A stretch of DNA of 64,000 bases from contig OZ024940.1 in NCBI GenBank assembly GCA_964017235.1, positions 2,542,001 through 2,606,000 on the forward strand. The letters run 5' to 3'. The position numbers and the translations under genes are program-made. The notes beneath the pieces were generated by a model that worked only from the letters and a program-made list of their open reading frames with translations, did not search any database and was not told the DNA's origin. Origin of the DNA: Sabellastarte sp. h YS-2021. Taxonomy: Eukaryota > Annelida > Polychaeta > Sabellida > Sabellidae. Below are positions 46,501 through 54,990 of this stretch, piece after piece. Each line of letters begins with the position of its first letter. Position 1 is the first letter of the stretch.

Positions 46501-49500
46501 TTCATCAAAATCCGTCCATAGGTTTTTGAGTTATCTTGTTCACAAACAAAACTCACAAACCCACAAACAAACCCAGGCAAAAACATAACCTCCTTGGCAT
46601 CGGTAATTAACACAAGATTAGCCTCATAGGAGTATATTTAATTGTAGAATGGTTTTTGGAATGGTTTAATGGAATAATATATTGTGTTCACAGAAGTCAA
46701 CTCTCACCTCACTACCGCTGGGTTCAAAGCTCAACAGAGAGAGCAAATTTCTCGTCTATGCTGGACCCCTTAAGAATAGAAACTCGCAAAAACTCTTTTA
46801 TTTATTTATAAATTTACTTATTTGTTATTTATTTATTTGCCTATTTATTTACCTATTTACTTATTAATTTATTTACCTTTTTTATTAATTTTCCTAAAAC
46901 ATTACCATACAAATTACCAAAATCGGTACCGATATGCAGAAATACGTGGTTACAATTACAATTTTAATCCCGTTTTTGTAAGTGTGATTATATCTAGCAA
47001 AACATGCCTCGAAATATCTATTTCTGAAGGCCTATCTGCCATTGTGGCCTAACGGTTAACTCACTCGCCTAGGAACTCAGAGGACGTGGGTTCAAACCCA
47101 TGTACATACACATACATAGTGGCTCAGATAACCCACTTAAAATGGCAGTCCTCTGTCATTGGGTCCTAACCCCAGTGGCAGGCTAAAGAACCTCAAGGAC
47201 GTTGATAAATGGTCATCCTTGAGCCTCTATCTTCCAGTTAGGGGGGAATGTCAGTTACTTGTGAGGTGGGGGGCTGTACCTGTACAGTCGGATTGGTTTA
47301 ATGGCGCTTTGAGTCTTGTAGTATATGGAGATATTGCCCTGAGTATAAAAATACAATACAAAAATACATTTCCGTCCACTTTGAATACCTCTTGGCAGGA
47401 ATACAGAATAATTAAGCATCGGCCTTTACAGTGATCACTCAGATGCGGAACCGGGACCTCATGGGCAAAGCCCCTTGAGGCTTTCACAATTAGCGGCAAG
47501 GCTTCTAGAACATATGTCAAGTTTCAACCTTGCAAGAACAAACTTTAAATAAAATCCCACTTCAAGTAATACAATGGCGTCTTGTTTCAGGATTTGTGGC
47601 TTCCTGGTCCCACCCATAAAGAAGCTTGAACCTGTCAAGGTCATTTCTGTAATGTCTTTTTTACACTCCTGTCCCACTGTCCTTACTTCACCCGGCATCA
47701 TATGGTTTACAGCACCTGCACGTCCCTTTCCTCCATGAATCTGGGAACTCTGATTATGTTGCCGCACCTTAGAATCTGCCCGCAAAGATATTAAGCATCC
47801 TAGAATGTGACTAGATCCCATTTGGCACCTGAACTTACCTGAACAAGCGCCGGCCACGCGGGCGTTACTCGCAGGCTTGGGGTAGTTGATTCCTGACGCA
47901 CCGTCCTGCCAGTCGATGATGATCACATTGTAATCATAGTACTGAAATATGAACACATTACAGGCGTGTTGATACTATGATAAATACATATTATCATAAC
48001 AGTTCTACAGTTATCATTGTAATGTGATAAGACATATTTACAAACTGATAGCATCTCTAGGGCACTTTATTGTGAAAAGGTTGGAATTGGTATATGAGAT
48101 ATGTAAAAAACATTGGGGACCTACTCGGAAAGTGTGCAAGGTTGGTAAGAAGTGTAGGAACACTGGGGCACTTTATTAGAAAAGCGAGAAAGGGGATATA
48201 AGAGGTATAAGAACTTTGGGGCCTCTTATTGGAAAAGTAAGAAAAGGGGTAAAAGAGGCATAAGAACCTTGGGGCGCCTTCTTGGAAAGGTAAGAAAGGG
48301 ATATAAGAGGTATAAGAACTTTGGGGCTTCTTATTGGAAAAGTAAGAAAAGGGGTAAAAGAGGCATAAGAACCTTGGGGCGCCTTCTTGGAAAAGTAAGA
48401 AAGGGATATAAGAGGTATAAGAACTTTGGGGCTTCTTATTGGAAAAGTAAGAAAAGGGGTAAAAGAGGTATAAGAACTTTGGGGCGTCCTATTGGAAAAG
48501 AGAGAAAGGAGTATAAGAAGCATAAGAACTTTGGGGCACCTTATTGGAAAAGTGAAAAAGGGGTATAAAAAGCATAAGAACTTTGGAGCGCCTTATTGGA
48601 AAGGTAAGAAAGGGATATAAGAGGCATAAGAACTCCGCGTATGGCCCCTCTACATGTGATATATGGTCACTGGTGGATAGTAAAGCAAGTCCTTTTACTT
48701 TACAAATTAGTGTAAATCATATTTCATTTTCAAAACACATTCACTGTCTCAAACATTCATAATTTTTTCTCCTTTAATGTTGACCACTTAAATATTTGAT
48801 CAGTTTTTTTTATGGATGACATTCTGTTACATGAACACAATCTAGCAATCTCTCACCCTGTTCAGATAAAAAGAGGATGTACACTTACCGCCAGAATTTC
48901 GTTCTTCATCCCGTCCATTCCTCTCGGGCTGGAATTCCAACCTGCTGAAAGGTACTTGCTCGGCTTGGTGGGGTCAAAAGCTTCTCTGTATTAATATAAT
49001 AAGGCTTCCTTGAAATAACCAACTTTAACCTTAGTGGAAAAGTTATCAAAGGTCAAAGTTGGGGTTTTATTTCCCGTTCAACAGCCAAGGTCATATATAT
49101 TGGGGACAGGGTCCCTCAGCATATTGTCACCAGTGGGGAGTTGAACCCACACACAGAGGCGACAGCCTGTGATTAGATGCCACAAACCTTCTGACCCACT
49201 AAGGGCCACTGAGGAGCTGTGCAAAGCTAAGGTATCTACGAGTACATTGTCACCACTTAAGGGGCATTCTAAAATTGGCAAACAGACTGACGAGTTGACC
49301 ACTTGAAGTATGTTTACAAATTGTATTCAATAAATCCTCAGAAACTTTTTATTTAGAAAACTGTTCTTGTCTTCCACAAAAATAAAGCAACTTACGGCAT
49401 GTCTACTGTGTCCAGGTAGACTAGCTCTGGAATGCTGGGATTGGATTGGGTGTACAGCTCCCAGACCAGTCCTTGCTCCTCCGGGCTGTCGGGCAAAGGT

Positions 49501-51277
49501 CGAAAATCAAATGGTGGGCCGTCGGCGAAACAGCCACAGGGTTCATAGCAGACCTCATCGGCACGGCTAAAAGATAAGAAACAAAAAAGAAACCAGCTCG
49601 TATTTCTAGAATTGTATCTCTTAACACCAGTCGATACACTAGTGTAACTCCCGTGCTTAAGAAATTGCATTGGCTTCCTGTTGAACAGTGCACGGTGTTT
49701 AAGACAACCACGCTTGTTTACAAGTTTCTTCACACAGGTTTTCCTAGGTATATCTTTCTTCCGACACCAGTTCTTACAGCACCAGGCTGTAGTTCTACCC
49801 TTCTGTTCATAGATCTGTCAAACAGTTTGGTTATAGTTTTGCTTTTGATGCTCCCACTGTGTGGAATGCTCTTCCAGATGAGATTCGTGCCTCTCCATTA
49901 TTGGCCTCTTTCAGAAAGCAGCTTACAACCTACCTGCACACCAAAGCATACCTAACTTGGTCTGGATCATCCCCTGGTGTTCTCCGTGATGCTTGAACCC
50001 TCTTCTGTCTCTGGATACTGAAATTTGGTCGACTGTTCTACTGGTTTTGTTGCCGCCTTAGAGTCCTCTTATATGGGGAGATTAAGCGCTATAAAAGTCC
50101 AATTAGAATGAGCATTTCTAGCCAATGGAAAAAAACTGGGTCATAGTTCAGTGGGTCTGATATGACTGTTAAAAAGGTCAAACCCGCAAAGTTGACGGGG
50201 TGTCATCATTAATGCTTGGTGGCACATCAGATTGGCTTATCTTATCTCACAGAGCTTATCTTATACAAGGATGGCTGGAATACGCAAAATCACCGCACTC
50301 GAGAAGAAATTCTACAGTACGGTAGCGTTCATTCGCCGTATCCCAGTAAATTAACCAGAGTGAGGTTCAAGCTGGTACCTCAAACAATCTCATGGAGTGA
50401 AGGAAATATGAGGCCACGACCAAGGGGTTTCTAGCCATATTTTACAAACAGAAGATCCAGCCAACCAGCCTACTTTTCGTCTCGAAAACATGATTAATGG
50501 AATTAACCAATGAAAACAATTGTTACTGTAACCTCACTCGAGACAAAGTTCTGGAGTGCGACAATCTGTACTGTAGCATACTTTCTAGGGAACGGTTTTA
50601 CCGTGCCGCAACCGCGCACTATCTTTTACCTAGTTCACACTGTCCTGTATGGCTTTACAGTATACATTGAGCAGAATATATTAAACTCATTTGGGGTTGG
50701 ATAGTTTCCATACTTTAGTCATACCCATTTGTCTGAATTAGCCTGGGGGCCGTATTCACAAAAGGGATTGGCCAAAGATAAGCCCCCCCCCCCAAAAAAA
50801 AAATTAGATCAAGTAGTAAACCTAGGCTTAATTTTCCTCTCATCTTTCGCTAATCCCTTTTGGTGGATACGAGTTGGCAGGGGGCCGAGTTGGCAACGGT
50901 CCGAGTAAATGATGATTCTACTGGATATGTGAAGCGGCCATACGGAGCGGCTTGATTTTAAATGTGCTGCACCATGCACGCACCGTGTACTTGTCACCAC
51001 GACCACACTGAACGGTGAGGACAGGCCCTCTTGAAAACAACAACACGTATTTTGAAAGTTAACACTAGTACCGAAATGTCACATTTTTTGCCTATATGCA
51101 TGAGGCGCAAAGCAGTCTCAAACACTACTATTGTGCACAATTCTTTGAAAATCTGGAGATCCACCAAAAAAAAATTGCAAAAAGTGATCTCTGTAAGTGC
51201 AAGTCTCGGAGAATTCACACAGAAAAGGTACCTTACCAGACATATACCAGAGGAAACAAGAAAAGTATCATCCACAT
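40395..51277 (-). CDS. Secreted pancreatic-lipase-family enzyme, 8 exons, 329 residues, complete
   Basis: Predicted secreted serine esterase of the pancreatic lipase family, acting on triacylglycerols or phospholipids outside the cell. Exons: 51277-51237, 49566-49396, 48985-48889, 47941-47839, 45999-45880, 43626-43435, 42508-42411, 40562-40395. All introns are GT-AG, phases match, and the spliced frame is 990 nt including TAG. Residues 1-14 form a signal peptide (MWMILFLFPLVYVC). The N-terminal EVCYEPCGCF matches the family's disulfide start. Triad: Ser156 in GHSLGG, Asp180 in GLDPAGP, His245 in CDHG. There is no C-terminal PLAT domain (family members with it are about 450 residues). The lid between Cys238 and Cys243 is only four residues, pointing toward phospholipase A1-like activity (inference). 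The first Met follows an in-frame TAG 39 nt upstream. Uncertain: the helix before the nucleophile elbow is about five residues short, so a micro-exon in intron 4 could be missed. Confidence 0.92.
40669..40900 (-). mobile_element. SINE type A, first unit of a head-to-tail trimer
   Basis: Carries the tail complement (GTTATTTATTTGGG) and a full head. It lies in intron 7 of the lipase gene, same strand. This unit alone has the AAATAAAT tail, as expected for the 3' end of the array. Confidence 0.87.
40901..41128 (-). mobile_element. SINE type A, middle unit of the trimer
   Basis: Joined to its neighbours by CCATACTTGGGG and CCATATTTGGGG, with no flanking DNA between units. Period about 228 bp. 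Confidence 0.87.
41129..41357 (-). mobile_element. SINE type A, third unit of the trimer
   Basis: The most diverged unit (GGGTACGGGGGTTTGAACCC in place of the normal box-B region). It ends at the GGCCACGGGGGGTGCAGTGG head (minus strand) and abuts a type C SINE in the opposite orientation. Confidence 0.85.
41358..41507 (+). mobile_element. SINE type C, antisense in lipase intron 7
   Basis: Box B GGGTTCGAGTCCCC, ACAAGTGACAAAATACTGAG, GACCCTGGCTGCTGAACG and the CACAATTTGACTTT end. The head (GGAGGGCCTAGCAGGTTTTG) is slightly shortened. Confidence 0.82.
41565..42398 (+). repeat. Dispersed repeat X, expanded by an internal minisatellite
   Basis: The left part GAGTACTTGCAGAGTGCAAA and GCTCCACTGGGG and the right part CACAAACAGACAGACGGACA ... 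CCCCAGCTGGAGGT are the two ends of repeat X. Between them a ~44-bp internal motif has been amplified about eleven-fold. Lies in lipase intron 7. Confidence 0.65.
41755..42245. repeat. Minisatellite, about 44 bp unit, about 11 copies
   Basis: Unit contains ATCCAGAATATGTTCCGGAT followed by CTTTTGGGATTTTTTGT. The GATCCGGATC part is the core motif of repeat X. Periodic open frames across it (rich in Phe, Cys, Ile) come from the repeat and are not exons. Confidence 0.9.
42411..42508 (-). CDS. Lipase exon 7: catalytic His
   Basis: Acceptor GACTTTTGCAG, donor GTATGG, phases 1 and 0. Encodes residues 242-274: SCDHGIAVSYFITSI then NCYKSYPC. His245 is the catalytic His; Cys266 matches the family YPC/FPC cysteine. 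Confidence 0.93.
42676..42945. repeat. Tandem repeat, about 110 bp unit, 2.4 copies
   Basis: ATTTATGTCACTTGCCAAAT recurs near 42700 and 42810, and as ATTTATGGCACTTGTCAAAT near 42917; CAGAAGAAGGTTTGGTATAA links them. In lipase intron 6, directly upstream (plus strand) of the 39-bp array. Confidence 0.75.
42950..43337. repeat. Minisatellite, about 39 bp unit, about 10 copies
   Basis: Unit GGCGCCTGTAAATACAAA followed by ACTCATTATCCATGGTAAGG. Lies in lipase intron 6. It stays open on the minus strand over about 60 codons, which is a property of the unit and not evidence for an exon. Confidence 0.92.
43435..43626 (-). CDS. Lipase exon 6: catalytic Asp and beta-9 region
   Basis: Acceptor TTTTTGTAG, donor GTAAGT, phases 1 and 1. 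Encodes residues 178-242: GLDPAGPWF (Asp180), RIDATDAVFVDTINTDTEG, GDVDFFPNNGG. The loop before DFFPN is slightly shorter than in human pancreatic lipase. Ends PPCALPS just before the His exon. Confidence 0.95.
43882..44077. repeat. Duplicated 195-bp unit, copy 1
   Basis: Starts TGATCATTGTAAAAAGTACC and ends ACTTCATTGCTGTATGA. The second copy is at 44308-44502, about 90 % identical by eye. AAGTACTTGAAGTACTT-like motifs also occur just outside. Confidence 0.9.
44078..44307 (-). mobile_element. SINE type A lying exactly between two duplicated units
   Basis: Near-consensus full-length copy in lipase intron 5, same strand as the gene. Its ends coincide to the base with the ends of the flanking 195-bp direct repeats. 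Confidence 0.9.
44308..44502. repeat. Duplicated 195-bp unit, copy 2
   Basis: Same start and end as copy 1, with scattered substitutions (for example TATCACATTAACTGAGAGAG against TATAACAGTAACTGAAAGAC). Confidence 0.9.
44700..44830. repeat. AGTACTTGTACTT-rich tract
   Basis: GTACTTGTACTTGAGTCTTG, AAGTACTTGTACTTTGGC and AAGTAATTGTACTTGTACTT. Similar AAGTACTTGTACTTT motifs are known from ends of non-autonomous hAT elements; both ends were not identified here. Confidence 0.45.
44966..45150 (+). repeat. Dispersed repeat X, short copy
   Basis: GGAGAGCGCAGACCTACGCC start, ACAAACAAACAGACTGAGAG stretch and ATACCTTCTTGGCGGTGAT end. Preceded by an (AAT)n tract at 44946-44966. In lipase intron 5. Confidence 0.6.
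45539..45842. mobile_element. Short hAT-like MITE, copy 2, with 8-bp duplication
   Basis: Left end CAGGGGCGGATCCAGC, right end GGATTCGCTAGA. ATGCTCTA at 45531-45538 and TTGCTCTA at 45843-45850 form a probable 8-bp target-site duplication, the length expected of hAT elements. Located in lipase intron 5, ending about 38 bp from exon 5. Confidence 0.82.
45569..45652. repeat. Inverted duplication inside hAT-like MITE copy 2
   Basis: GTCAGACATACCACAACTAG and CTAGTTGTGGTATGTCTGAT are near-perfect inverted repeats, separated by G-run, short spacer and C-run that also pair. Copy 1 at 17029 has only the left arm. It is followed by a C-run of 27 at 45653-45679. Confidence 0.85.
45880..45999 (-). CDS. 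Lipase exon 5: nucleophile elbow
   Basis: Acceptor TTTTCTGAAG, donor GTACTT, phases 1 and 1. Encodes residues 138-178 with VHCIGHSLGGQMCGYMG; Ser156 is the nucleophile. GHSLGG replaces the commoner GHSLGA. The preceding AEVANRWQGLDL stretch is less like the family than the other exons. Confidence 0.92.
46046..46609 (+). repeat. Dispersed repeat X, longest copy
   Basis: CCACTCGGAGACCGCAGACC, CTCCGCCAAGG start, two GAAAATTTCATTAAAATCCG-type blocks, and the AAACATAACCTCCTTGGCAT end. The duplicated AAAATCCGTCC block suggests a dimer or internal duplication. In lipase intron 4. Confidence 0.65.
46796..46885. repeat. (ATTT)n-rich tract
   Basis: Imperfect TTTATTTATTTACTTATTTG units. An open frame runs through it without meaning. 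Confidence 0.8.
47038..47368 (+). mobile_element. SINE type E, longest copy
   Basis: Head GTGGCCTAACGGTTAACTC and GGACGTGGGTTCAAACCC, full body, and an extended 3' part to GAGTATAAAAATACAATACA. Antisense in lipase intron 4. Confidence 0.82.
47730..47810 (+). mobile_element. LINE 3' end fragment
   Basis: TTATGTTGCCGCACCTTAGA and ATCTGCCCGCAAAGATATTA match the conserved 3' UTR of the LINE at 50048. It lies about 30 bp from lipase exon 4. Confidence 0.5.
47839..47941 (-). CDS. Lipase exon 4: VIIIDW strand
   Basis: Acceptor ATATTTCAG, donor GTAAGT, phases 0 and 1. Encodes residues 104-138 with YNVIIIDWQDGASGINYP, matching the NVI-VDW-x-G-(A/S) block of lipases, and the SNARVAGA helix start. Confidence 0.93.
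48165..48635. repeat. Minisatellite, 54-bp unit with 108-bp higher-order period, about 9 units
   Basis: Units carry AAGAACTTTGGGGC followed by TTATTGGAAAAGTAAGAAA. Two unit variants (TTGGGGCTTC and TTGGGGCGCC) alternate, giving a 108-bp dimer period. Because 54 is a multiple of three, both strands stay open for about 100 codons (lysine/glycine-rich on one strand); this is not a gene. Lies in lipase intron 3. Confidence 0.92.
48889..48985 (-). CDS. Lipase exon 3: oxyanion strand region
   Basis: Acceptor TTAATACAG, donor GTAAGT, phases 2 and 0. Encodes residues 71-103 with FDPTKPSKYLSAGWNSSP; AGW takes the place of the family's HGW/HGF next to the oxyanion hole, so the usual His is Ala here. 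Confidence 0.92.
49051..49216 (-). mobile_element. SINE type C in lipase intron 2
   Basis: GGTCAAAGTTGGGGTTTTAT (tail side), CAACAGCCAAGGTCATATAT, and the head complement GAACCCACACACAGAGGCGA. It makes up about 40 % of the 410-bp intron. Confidence 0.85.
49396..49566 (-). CDS. Lipase exon 2: mature N-terminus
   Basis: Acceptor CTTATCTTTTAG, donor GTAAGT, phases 2 and 2. Encodes residues 14-71, including EVCYEPCGCFADGPPF and LVWELYTQSNP. The Cys20-Cys26 pair corresponds to the N-terminal disulfide of pancreatic lipases; Cys24 is extra. Confidence 0.93.
49605..50110 (+). mobile_element. CR1/L2-like LINE, ORF2 C-terminus and 3' UTR
   Basis: Translates as TSVTPVLKKLHWLPVEQCTV, LVYKFLHTGFPRYIF, then, after a frameshift near 49818, FGYSFAFDAPTVWNALPDEI, RASPLLASFRKQLTTYLH and a stop. 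The HWLPV and WNALP blocks are typical of the end of non-LTR retrotransposon reverse-transcriptase ORFs. The 3' UTR has GGGGAGATTAAGCGCTATAA. It is antisense in lipase intron 1 and ends about 40 bp from exon 2. Broken and inactive. Confidence 0.85.
50744..50872. mobile_element. Small MITE, GGGGCCGTATTCAC-type ends
   Basis: Left GGGGCCGTATTCACAAAAGG, right CCCTTTTGGTGGATACG, inverted. The interior has mirrored AAAGATAAG / CATCTTTCG segments and a C9-A9 tract. In lipase intron 1. Confidence 0.7.
51237..51277 (-). CDS. Lipase exon 1: start codon and signal peptide
   Basis: ATG at 51277-51275 encodes 13 residues plus two bases of Cys14, then donor GTAAGG (phase 2). The hydrophobic MILFLFPLVYV core with no charged residue is a typical secretion signal. 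It was found by requiring a phase-2 donor before exon 2; the join gives an uninterrupted signal-peptide-to-mature transition, with likely cleavage near residues 14-16. Confidence 0.8.
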
Positions 51278-51309
51278 CTTGCTTTGTCTGTAGCCCGAGT
51301 TAAACTGAC

Positions 51310-51320
51310 GTGACTATAAG
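51310..51320 (-). promoter_or_regulatory. Possible TATA-like element upstream of lipase exon 1
   Basis: CTTATAGTCA on the minus strand about 40 nt before the start codon. A start site about 25-30 nt further would leave a very short 5' UTR. Weak evidence; a 5' UTR exon further upstream is equally possible. Confidence 0.2.
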
Positions 51321-51989
51321 CAATAATCCATTTTTGTCAGAAGTCGCAAAGGAAAACTTGACACATTTTGTGTGAGAAACTGGGTCTGTCATTATTTTTG
51401 TTTTTCGTGTACAGTAATCTTTGTAGGTTAAGTGTCTAAGAACTGAAATCCCAATAAAAGAAAGAAAATGTAAAAAATCTAGATTAGATAATGCCTGTAA
51501 GGAAAGAAGTCTATTTTATACCTCATCTGACAGTGAATAAAATGGACTGAAAAATTGATGACAAATGTCTTTAGTATTAGTGCATTTTTGAATTTACTGA
51601 AAACTTTACCAGTTTTTAAATTTAGACTATAGTTTGTCACTTTCAAGACAAAATATGAATTTGGTATTCTATCATGCGATCTGGTCTTTGCAGATGTACC
51701 TCTCACACAGTGATAAATAAGCTGAAGCAATAGATAGCAGTGATAAACCTATCCATGTGTAGACTTTCAGAAGGCATTTGACAAGTTCTAATTTGTTTGA
51801 GCACTAATTGCTTTCCCCCAAGCTATAAACTTTGCACACTTGGAAACTACATTGCCTTTTTGTACCTATTTAGTATATTTTAAAGTTAAATTCTAATTGA
51901 TTCAAAAATATTTATTGCAACAAGCATTGAATATATACTTTACACGATATAATATCACTTAGTTTACTTTTCAGAGTTTTTTAATGAAT
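51321..51989. other. Upstream region of lipase gene; nothing recognised
   Basis: AT-rich DNA with no repeat or motif that I can support beyond a reverse CCAAT (ATTGG on the minus strand) near 51450. Confidence 0.4.
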
Positions 51990-52227
51990 TTAGATTAATT
52001 TTTGTTTTATGTCACGTTCAACAGCCAGGGTCATGTTGTTGTGATGGGTAGTTTACGGGTGGAGGAACCAGTGCATACTAGTTGGTGTCAAGATTCTGCT
52101 CTGTAAACCACCGGGCATCGGCAAGTAACTACCAACTTTCCAACATGAGGCGCCCGGGCCGAGATTCAAACCGGCGACCTCAGAGGTTGAAGGCAAGGAC
52201 TCTAACCGCTACACCACCGAACCCCCC
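51990..52227 (-). mobile_element. SINE type B
   Basis: Minus-strand, full length: GTTCAACAGCCAGGGTCATG on the tail side, CGAGATTCAAACCGGCGACC around box B, and the head complement CCGCTACACCACCGAACCCC. Confidence 0.85.
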
Positions 52228-52616
52228 ATGTTTTCATGTAAGGGAAGCAATATTGCAATTGCAAATAGGTACATGGCCAATCAACAATCTCATCTATCTA
52301 AACTAATGTGGACTTTTTTCTAGCGCTTAATCCCCATCATTGACAGACTCTAAAGGTACAACTGAACAAAAACCATTGTGAATACGCGCAAGTCCAAATA
52401 ACATAGCCAGGCCATACCAAGAAGACACAGGTGGCTGACATAGAGACTGACAAGCAGTTTACAACTCATTATTTGCCTATTCACGACCCCCATTTGGCTA
52501 GAGATGGTTTAACTGTTTATGTTTGTGCCAATTAAGGGGATTTGCCAAAATTGAAAAGTCAACAATTTGTCTTTATGCAGTATAAAATGTAATTCTTTTT
52601 CTTATTTTTTTTTTAA

Positions 52617-52850
52617 ATTTTATTTATTGATTTGGGGTGTTATATCACTTTCAACACTGTACAGGTCATATCATGACTCGTAGTTTTGTGGGCGGAGGAA
52701 ACCAGTACATACAGTTGGTGTCAAGGTTCTGTACTGTAAACTGCTACCTTCAGTAAGCAACTGCCTACTTTCCCACATAAGGTACAGGGTTTGAACCGAT
52801 GATCTCAGAGGTGGAAAGCAGGTGTGTTGCCACTGTGCCGCTGCCCCCCC
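52617..52850 (-). mobile_element. SINE type A, diverged
   Basis: Minus-strand copy with TTTCAACACTGTACAGGTCA. The head is eroded (GGCAGCGGCACAGTGGCAAC) and is followed by a C-run, the plus-strand view of a G-run at the SINE 5' end. Confidence 0.8.
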
Positions 52851-53034
52851 CCCCCCCTTTTTCGGAAAAAAATTTTATTTATGATTTCACTTAAAAAATA
52901 ACAGAATTCAATACATCACAATGCTCAAGCCATCTGTTAAAGGTTTCTTTTTTCCCCCACACAAGCTATCCAGTTGTTATCAAACATACAGAAATATAAT
53001 ATTTACTCTTTCTTAATACTCATAACGACATCTT

Positions 53035-53283
53035 CCAAATGTCACTTACATGTATATATATATATATATATATAACTGCTTTTGAAACAAAAAAAAAGAA
53101 CTGTATATTTATTTCAACGCAAAATGTAGATTTGTTAACATGTTTACATTCTCAATAAAAGATTCCAAATGTCACTTATATGTATATATATATAACTGCT
53201 TTTGCATACAAAAAATAGAACTGTATATTTATTTCAATGCAAAATGTAGATTTGTTAACATGTTTACATTCTCAATAAAAGAT
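53035..53283. repeat. Recent tandem duplication, about 119-128 bp
   Basis: Copy 1 about 53035-53164, copy 2 about 53165-53283. CAAAATGTAGATTTGTTAAC and ATGTTTACATTCTCAATAAA are identical; the copies differ mainly in the length of an (AT)n tract. Confidence 0.9.
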
Positions 53284-53706
53284 AGACTTATTCTGTTCAA
53301 ATGGCCACCCTTCATTGTATGTAGTTTGTAACAAGCTTAATTGTATTGACTAGGTGAGTTATCTTTTAGGTGTCATAACCTGGCACATGCCCTAAATTGA
53401 CAGAAACTGGAAAGACAGAATATTTAATTAAACCTTTGTTTGCAAATCAGTAAAACTCCGGTGTTGCTGCATACCATATAAGGAAGTTTGAAGTGACGAC
53501 CAGAAAAAAAGACTAAACATGTTCGAGAATATTTATGTATGCCAAGTTCGGAGTCTAATTTCTACTATAAATTATATTGTCACTCATTAAAAGCCCTATG
53601 CGTTTTCCTTGCTAGTGTTGCGCGTCCTCCCCAGCTACTTAAAGGAGTTTGCACGCGCTGTAAGATACACTCAAGTGCACCTTGCATGTATATAAACCCA
53701 CTGTAA

Positions 53707-53949
53707 GGGGCCACGGTGGCAGAGTGGTAACACTCTCGCCTCCCACCTCTGAGATCGGGGTTCGGTTCCGGGCCCGACCTCAAGTGGAAAAGCTGGTAGT
53801 TGCTTGCCGTTGGTCGGCAGTTTACAGTACAGAAACCTTGACACCCAACTGTATGTACTGGTTTCCTCCGCCCCATAAAAACTACCCGTCGTGATATGAC
53901 CTGTACAGTGTGTTGAAAGCGATGTTAAAACCCAAATAAATAAATAAAT
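53707..53949 (+). mobile_element. SINE type A, near consensus
   Basis: Head GGCCACGGTGGCAGAGTGG, box B GGGTTCGGTTCCG, body with CTGTATGTACTGGTTTCC and AAATAAATAAATAAATTA tail. Confidence 0.9.
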
Positions 53950-54351
53950 TATGCATAAGATACTTTCTTCGATGGAGAAGGTATATATACACGAATGACT
54001 TCAGACTGGGCAAATTGTCAAGCTAACTCAATAAATAACTTGTCATTTCATACACAAATGTATAAAAAAAAACAATTCTCAGTTTTCAAACACCCAATTT
54101 TTCTTATAGGTGTGTACATATATTTATAAACATGACTTCACGCATGAGTGGAAAAACTGGTTAAAATCCCCCCCTCTGCTGGGAAAATAGTTGTTTTCAA
54201 TTTACTGCCAATGGCAGGCCTGAATATATGTATGACTACATTATCCAATTTATCATTGACAGTTTTTTCCTCGTTCTAAATTTGTACATTATGACACCAT
54301 AAAAATTCCCCCTATCTTTTCCTTCAGTCATTTGTGGCTCATTTTGTTCAC

Positions 54352-54470
54352 GAAATGGGCAACTCAAGTTTTGCTCAGTTCACACGCCATGGGCGAGCAA
54401 ATACTGGATAGATTGCCCATTTCCTGCAATGGGCAAGTAAGTTTGCCCATTTGACAGAAATGGGCAAATT
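54352..54470. repeat. Cluster of GGGCAA / TTGCCC motifs with hairpins
   Basis: GAAATGGGCAA, ATTGCCCATTT, CAATGGGCAAG, GTTTGCCCATTT and GAAATGGGCAAA alternate in orientation, forming nested short inverted repeats. Confidence 0.6.
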
Positions 54471-54520
54471 TCTATGGCTTTGGCCATAACATACATAGAC
54501 CTCAACCAATCTGAACAAAT

Positions 54521-54990
54521 AGTGCCTCGGGGAGTACAAAACCTCCGCCCAGGAATCATCTCAAACTAGATATTTGCAAAACCCCAAAATTCTCTCAAAA
54601 TGCAGAGGTCTCATTTGCACATTCGGTACACATTTTTGAGGAGGGCAGGAAAAATAATGCACCGATAGGCTCCACCTTGAGTAAAAACGAATCAAAGAAT
54701 AACACTAGTTTTTTGTGAAGTAAATATTGCCCCCAAAAAGTCCCTAACGTAATTCTGGAGTCTAGATCCAAAATCTTCTTTGAGGAGGAATAAGCCGCGA
54801 ATAGACACACACACCCCCTCCAATAGCACCCACCTCACCCCGCCTCCCATACCCCCACCTACACCTCTCTCCCCCCCCCCCCTACCCGTCACCTCCCTGT
54901 GTAAAAATATTACCCCAATCTGATATATACTGGTTTGAGTTAAACCGCGGGCAAACAAAGAGACAGACGGATAAACAGATAACATTATAA
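54521..54990 (+). repeat. Dispersed repeat X
   Basis: AGTGCCTCGGGGAGTACAAA and ACCTCCGCCCAGG at the left, GCAAACAAAGAGACAGACGG at the right. The middle is diverged and includes a C-rich tract at 54826-54885. Confidence 0.5.

Noticed and set aside
48176..48568. Long open frames on both strands encoding repetitive proteins (lysine/glycine-rich or serine/proline-rich).
   Set aside because: They are made by the 54-bp minisatellite, whose unit length is a multiple of three; they lie inside an intron and have no start context or domain.
50994..51275. 94-codon minus-strand frame overlapping lipase exon 1 in another frame (MDDTFLVSSG...).
   Set aside because: It starts at a GTG in a different frame; the true exon starts two bases earlier at ATG and is supported by signal peptide, donor and phase match.
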